A stretch of DNA of 9,243 nt. Source: an uncultured Anaerococcus sp. Lineage in GTDB: Bacteria; Bacillota; Clostridia; Tissierellales; Peptoniphilaceae. This document shows positions 6,597 through 9,243 of this stretch, in pieces. The stretch is from positions 1 to 9,243 of the forward strand of contig URRX01000050.1 of assembly GCA_900550345.1 (NCBI GenBank), in the 5' to 3' direction. The notes beneath the pieces were generated by a model. The model made no database searches, was not told the origin of the DNA, and saw only the letters and a program-made list of their open reading frames with translations. Numbering within the stretch: the first letter of the stretch is position 1; each line of letters begins with the position of its first letter. The position numbers and the translations under genes are program-made.

Positions 6597-7269
6597 AAAG
6601 ATTAAAGATTTGGATATAAGCCAAAGGCCAAGAGAAAAACTTAAAAATTATGGTTATGATAGTTTAAGTGATGAGGAATTGTTAGCTATTCTTATTGGAT
6701 TTGGATCAAAAAAGAAAAATGCAATAGAGCTAAGTAGGGATATCTTATCTAAATTTTCTACTGATGAGCTTTTGTCTATTAGTATAGAAGAACTTTCTTC
6801 TATAGAGGGAGTTAAAATTGCAAAAGCTAGCAAGATTGTTGCTGCTATCCAATTTGGTAAAAGATTGAGTGAAAAAATGATAAATAGGAGTATTAAAACA
6901 ATAACTTGTGCCGATGATGCTTATTATATAATGAAAAATAAATTTATAGACACAAAAAAAGAACATTTCTATGCTATATTATTAGATACTAAAAATATTA
7001 TCATTAGTAAGGAGTTAATATCTACTGGAGATCTTAATTCATCTATTGTAAATCCTAGAGAATGTTTTGTACCAGCTGTTAGAAAAAGTGCTAATGCTAT
7101 AATTTTTATACATAATCATCCAAGTGGTAATTGTACACCTTCAAAAAACGACAAGATTATTACCAATAGATTAGTTCAAGCTGGAGATATTTTGGATATT
7201 AATGTTTTAGATCATCTTATAATTGGAAATGGGGAATATTTTAGTTTTAAAAAAGAAAATTTAATGTAG
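6589..7269 (+). CDS. radC: RadC family JAB/MPN-domain protein
   Basis: A 226-residue RadC/UPF0758 protein. The N-terminal part (about 1-95) carries a RuvA-like helix-hairpin-helix, with SIEGVKIAKASKIVAA at 71-86. The C-terminal JAB1/MPN domain (about 105-224) has a complete JAMM zinc site, H175-x-H177-x7-S185-x2-D188, in the conserved HNHPSGNCTPS run, and ends with DHLIIG (208-213). The residues for a metal-dependent hydrolase are intact, but the family's activity is unsettled and the old DNA-repair role is doubtful. The ATG at 6589 overlaps the preceding gene by eight bases. An alternative in-frame TTG at 6577 would add four residues. Neither has a good Shine-Dalgarno sequence, so translation may depend on coupling. 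RadC directly before mreB is a common Bacillota arrangement (maf-radC-mreBCD in Bacillus); maf is not seen here. Confidence 0.93.
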   Translation: MNKKIKDLDISQRPREKLKNYGYDSLSDEELLAILIGFGSKKKNAIELSRDILSKFSTDELLSISIEELSSIEGVKIAKASKIVAAIQFGKRLSEKMINRSIKTITCADDAYYIMKNKFIDTKKEHFYAILLDTKNIIISKELISTGDLNSSIVNPRECFVPAVRKSANAIIFIHNHPSGNCTPSKNDKIITNRLVQAGDILDINVLDHLIIGNGEYFSFKKENLM

Positions 7270-7278
7270 GAGATAAAT

Positions 7279-8292
7279 ATGAAGTTAAGGATTAAGGCTG
7301 AAGACCTTGCTATAGATTTAGGTACTAGTAGTATTAAAGTTTTTAAAAAAGAAGATGGTGTTGTCATTAATGAGCCAACTGTTTTGGTTTTAGACCATCA
7401 AAATCGACAAATAAAGGCAATTGGTCAAGATGCTAAAGATATGATTGGCAAAACTCCAGATGAAATTATTGTTCAAAGACCAATTGAAAAAGGAGTTATT
7501 TCGGATTTTAATTTGACAGAAGCTATGCTTAATTATTATTTTCAAAAAATAAATCCAGGTTTTTCTTTTCTACAAGCAAGAGCTGTTGTATGTGTTCCTA
7601 GTGGAATAACTGATATAGAAGAAAGAGCTGTAGAAGATGCTGCGCTACATGCGGGAAGCAGAGATGTTATAATGGTTGATGAATCTTTGGCATCATGTTT
7701 TGGTGTAGGGTTAAGTCCTGAAGATCCTAGAGGAATTTTAGTTTTAAATTTAGGTGCGGGTAATAGTGAAGTTTGTGTTGTAAGCTTAAATGGAATAGTT
7801 GCTAGTAAAACTTTAAAAATCGGTGGAGATGATATTGATAAAAATATTCAAAGCTTTTTAAAAGATAATAAAAAGATTGAAATTGGACTTAATACAGCAG
7901 AGAAAATCAAAAAAGAAATTTTATCTCTTAGAATAAAGGATAAAAATTTATCAATTGATGTTGAAGGAAGAGATCTTAAAGATGCTAAGCCTAAAAGAAT
8001 AAAATTAAAGAGTGAAGAGATTGCAGCATGTTTGAGTGACTTTGCAGATTCTTTAGTTGAAATGATTTATCTAGTTTTGGAAAAAACTCCACCAGAGTTA
8101 TCAAGTGATATTAAAAATGATGGCTTTATTCTCACAGGTGGAATGGCAAAGGTAAAAGGACTTGGAGAATATATTGAAAAGAAAATAAATTTGAAGGCAA
8201 ATGTATCTGATAATCCAGACCTTGATGCAATAAAAGGTGCGGGTTTAATTATGGAAAATCCAGATAGATTTTTAAAATATCAAAGTAGGTAA
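7279..8292 (+). CDS. mreB: MreB-family actin-like cell-shape protein (divergent)
   Basis: A 337-residue bacterial actin homologue that would form membrane-bound filaments guiding cell-wall elongation. Conserved parts are phosphate-1 DLGTSSIKVF (13-22), NEPTVL (31-36), RPIEKGVISDF (67-77), the connect-1 region with E135 (VDESLAS), KIGGDDID (180-187), GLNTAEKIKKEI (203-214) and the adenosine motif LTGGMA (285-290). The phosphate-2 loop is unusual: N157-L-G-A-G-N-S-E164 replaces the usual D-[IL]-G-G-G-T-T-E, losing the aspartate, one glycine and the threonine. This may change nucleotide hydrolysis or polymer dynamics. Length is normal and the reading frame is intact, so it is not a pseudogene. 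An AGGAG site at 7268-7272 supports the start. It heads mreBCD. It could be an Mbl/MreBH-like paralogue; the mreC and mreD neighbours favour the mreB name. Confidence 0.9.
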   Translation: MKLRIKAEDLAIDLGTSSIKVFKKEDGVVINEPTVLVLDHQNRQIKAIGQDAKDMIGKTPDEIIVQRPIEKGVISDFNLTEAMLNYYFQKINPGFSFLQARAVVCVPSGITDIEERAVEDAALHAGSRDVIMVDESLASCFGVGLSPEDPRGILVLNLGAGNSEVCVVSLNGIVASKTLKIGGDDIDKNIQSFLKDNKKIEIGLNTAEKIKKEILSLRIKDKNLSIDVEGRDLKDAKPKRIKLKSEEIAACLSDFADSLVEMIYLVLEKTPPELSSDIKNDGFILTGGMAKVKGLGEYIEKKINLKANVSDNPDLDAIKGAGLIMENPDRFLKYQSR

Positions 8293-8294
8293 AT

Positions 8295-9125
8295 ATGTCA
8301 TATAGAAGAAAAAAGAAAAACAACAAATCTTTTATAGTAACAGTAGCGCTTTTAGTTGTATTGATTTTTGTATCTAGTTTTTCTGATGGTTTAGCAAAGG
8401 CTGGTAATAATGTTACAAATACAATTTTTAAGCCATTTAATAAGATTTCTTATTCTATTTCATCAGAATTAATAAAGGCAGTTGAAGATACAATTGGATC
8501 TAAACAAACTAGGTCAGAAATTGAGAAGTTAAAGATTGAAAATAAAAATTTATTAAAAGAAAATGCAAATTTGATGGAGATAATTAATAGGAAAGATTTT
8601 CTAAAAGCTGAAAAAGATGCTATAAATGACAATGAATATTCTTATCTTAAAGCTCAAATAATTAGTTCAGATGTAAAAAGTATGCAGGAATCTTTTTTTA
8701 TTGATAAGGGAAGTAAAGACGGATTAAAAGTTAATGACGTTATACTTCAAGCTATTGGTGATAGTGAATATTCATCAGCAGTTATTGGAAAAGTTGTAAA
8801 AGTTAATTCTACAACAAGTAAAGTCGAAACAATAAAAAATTCTTCAAATGATGTTTCATTTATCAATTCTAGAAGTGGAGATTATGGAGTAATTGATGAT
8901 TACAAAAATAAATCTATAAATGGTTATATGTTAGAAGTTGATAGTGATGTGAAAAAATCAGATATTATTTTAACAAGTGGAATTGGTGGAGTATATCCAA
9001 AGGGTTTATATTTAGGAGAAATATCAAATGTTTATATGAGCAAAGATTCTTTAAGAAAAAATGTAAATATAGATTCTCCAGTAGACTTTACTCACTTATA
9101 TAGAGTTTTAGTTCTTAGAAGGTAG
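8295..9125 (+). CDS. mreC: Rod shape-determining protein MreC
   Basis: A 276-residue membrane-anchored partner of MreB and MreD in the elongation machinery. A basic N-terminus (YRRKKKNNK, 3-11) is followed by one transmembrane helix (about 12-29). A predicted coiled coil covers about 70-110, rich in E/K/L/N (KLKIENKNLLKENANLMEI is its core). The extracellular beta-barrel MreC domain covers about 118-275, with the family motifs VIGKVVKV (163-170) and TSGIGGVYPKGLYLGEI (227-243). Length is usual for Bacillota. The start lies two bases after the mreB stop with only a weak AGTAGGT site (8284-8290), which suggests translational coupling. Nothing is missing from the domain. Confidence 0.93.
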   Translation: MSYRRKKKNNKSFIVTVALLVVLIFVSSFSDGLAKAGNNVTNTIFKPFNKISYSISSELIKAVEDTIGSKQTRSEIEKLKIENKNLLKENANLMEIINRKDFLKAEKDAINDNEYSYLKAQIISSDVKSMQESFFIDKGSKDGLKVNDVILQAIGDSEYSSAVIGKVVKVNSTTSKVETIKNSSNDVSFINSRSGDYGVIDDYKNKSINGYMLEVDSDVKKSDIILTSGIGGVYPKGLYLGEISNVYMSKDSLRKNVNIDSPVDFTHLYRVLVLRR

Positions 9126-9133
9126 GTTGAATT

Positions 9134-9243
9134 ATGAATAAATTAAAAACTTTTATAATAGCTTTTATAACATTTATTTTGCAAATAACGGTATTTTCGA
9201 AAATAGATATTTTTGGAGCTAATGTAAATATAGTTATAGGTTT
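9134..9243 (+). CDS. mreD: MreD, N-terminal part (cut by the window end)
   Basis: An open frame starts at ATG 9134, eight bases after mreC, and runs off the end of the window after 36 codons. It reads MNKLKTFIIAFITFILQITV and continues FSKIDIFGANVNIVIG. A hydrophobic first helix containing a glutamine (Q17), followed by a short loop ending in an asparagine before the next helix, is the typical MreD beginning. Position directly after mreC supports the call. A weak AGG-type ribosome site is at 9124-9126. MreD is a polytopic membrane subunit of the elongation complex. Only the start is visible, so completeness cannot be judged. Confidence 0.8.
   Translation, partial: MNKLKTFIIAFITFILQITVFSKIDIFGANVNIVIG

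Noticed and set aside
6745..6966. Minus-strand frame inside radC, and a similar one at 8450-8632 inside mreC
   Set aside because: Compositional shadows of real genes; no motifs or start signals.

Overview
The window is a densely packed, all plus-strand chromosomal stretch from a low-GC anaerobic member of the Bacillota. AT-rich codon use (arginine almost always AGA/AGG), strong AGGAGG-type ribosome sites, and an Rnf operon in the clostridial order C-D-G-E-A-B support this. A Tissierellia/Peptoniphilaceae-like host (Anaerococcus/Peptoniphilus relatives) is my best guess, by inference only. There are no RNA genes, mobile elements or CRISPR arrays, and no gene-free gap longer than about 90 bases.

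Layout. (1) 16-672: a membrane-anchored lytic transglycosylase, probably the end of an upstream transcription unit. (2) 676-5639: an Rnf unit. It has its own promoter (TTGATT, 17 bp, TATAAT) a few bases after the transglycosylase stop, then rnfC, rnfD, rnfG, rnfE, rnfA and rnfB with tiny gaps or an 8-base overlap, and closes with a strong intrinsic terminator. (3) 5646 to the window end: a second unit starting at a TTGACA promoter. It carries a NusG-domain-II membrane protein, a Gx transporter/heptaprenyl-diphosphate-synthase-component-I protein, radC, mreB, mreC and the first 36 codons of mreD.

How the genes work together. Rnf is a membrane ferredoxin:NAD+ oxidoreductase that couples electron transfer to Na+ or H+ pumping. 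RnfB receives electrons from ferredoxin, RnfC carries the NADH/FMN site, RnfD and RnfG carry covalent flavins, and RnfA/RnfE form the paired membrane core. The NusG-II and Gx proteins belong to families often found near Rnf or flavin-transfer loci, but here they are transcribed with radC-mreBCD, the cell-wall elongation cluster.

This is mainly a housekeeping region and I see no clearly new system. The points worth a second look are sequence-level departures in known families. RnfB's last ferredoxin domain has lost the four cysteines for one cluster while keeping those for the other. MreB has a degenerate phosphate-2 nucleotide loop. The flavinylation motifs of RnfG and RnfD lack the usual aspartate. 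RnfE has a lysine-rich N-terminal extension.
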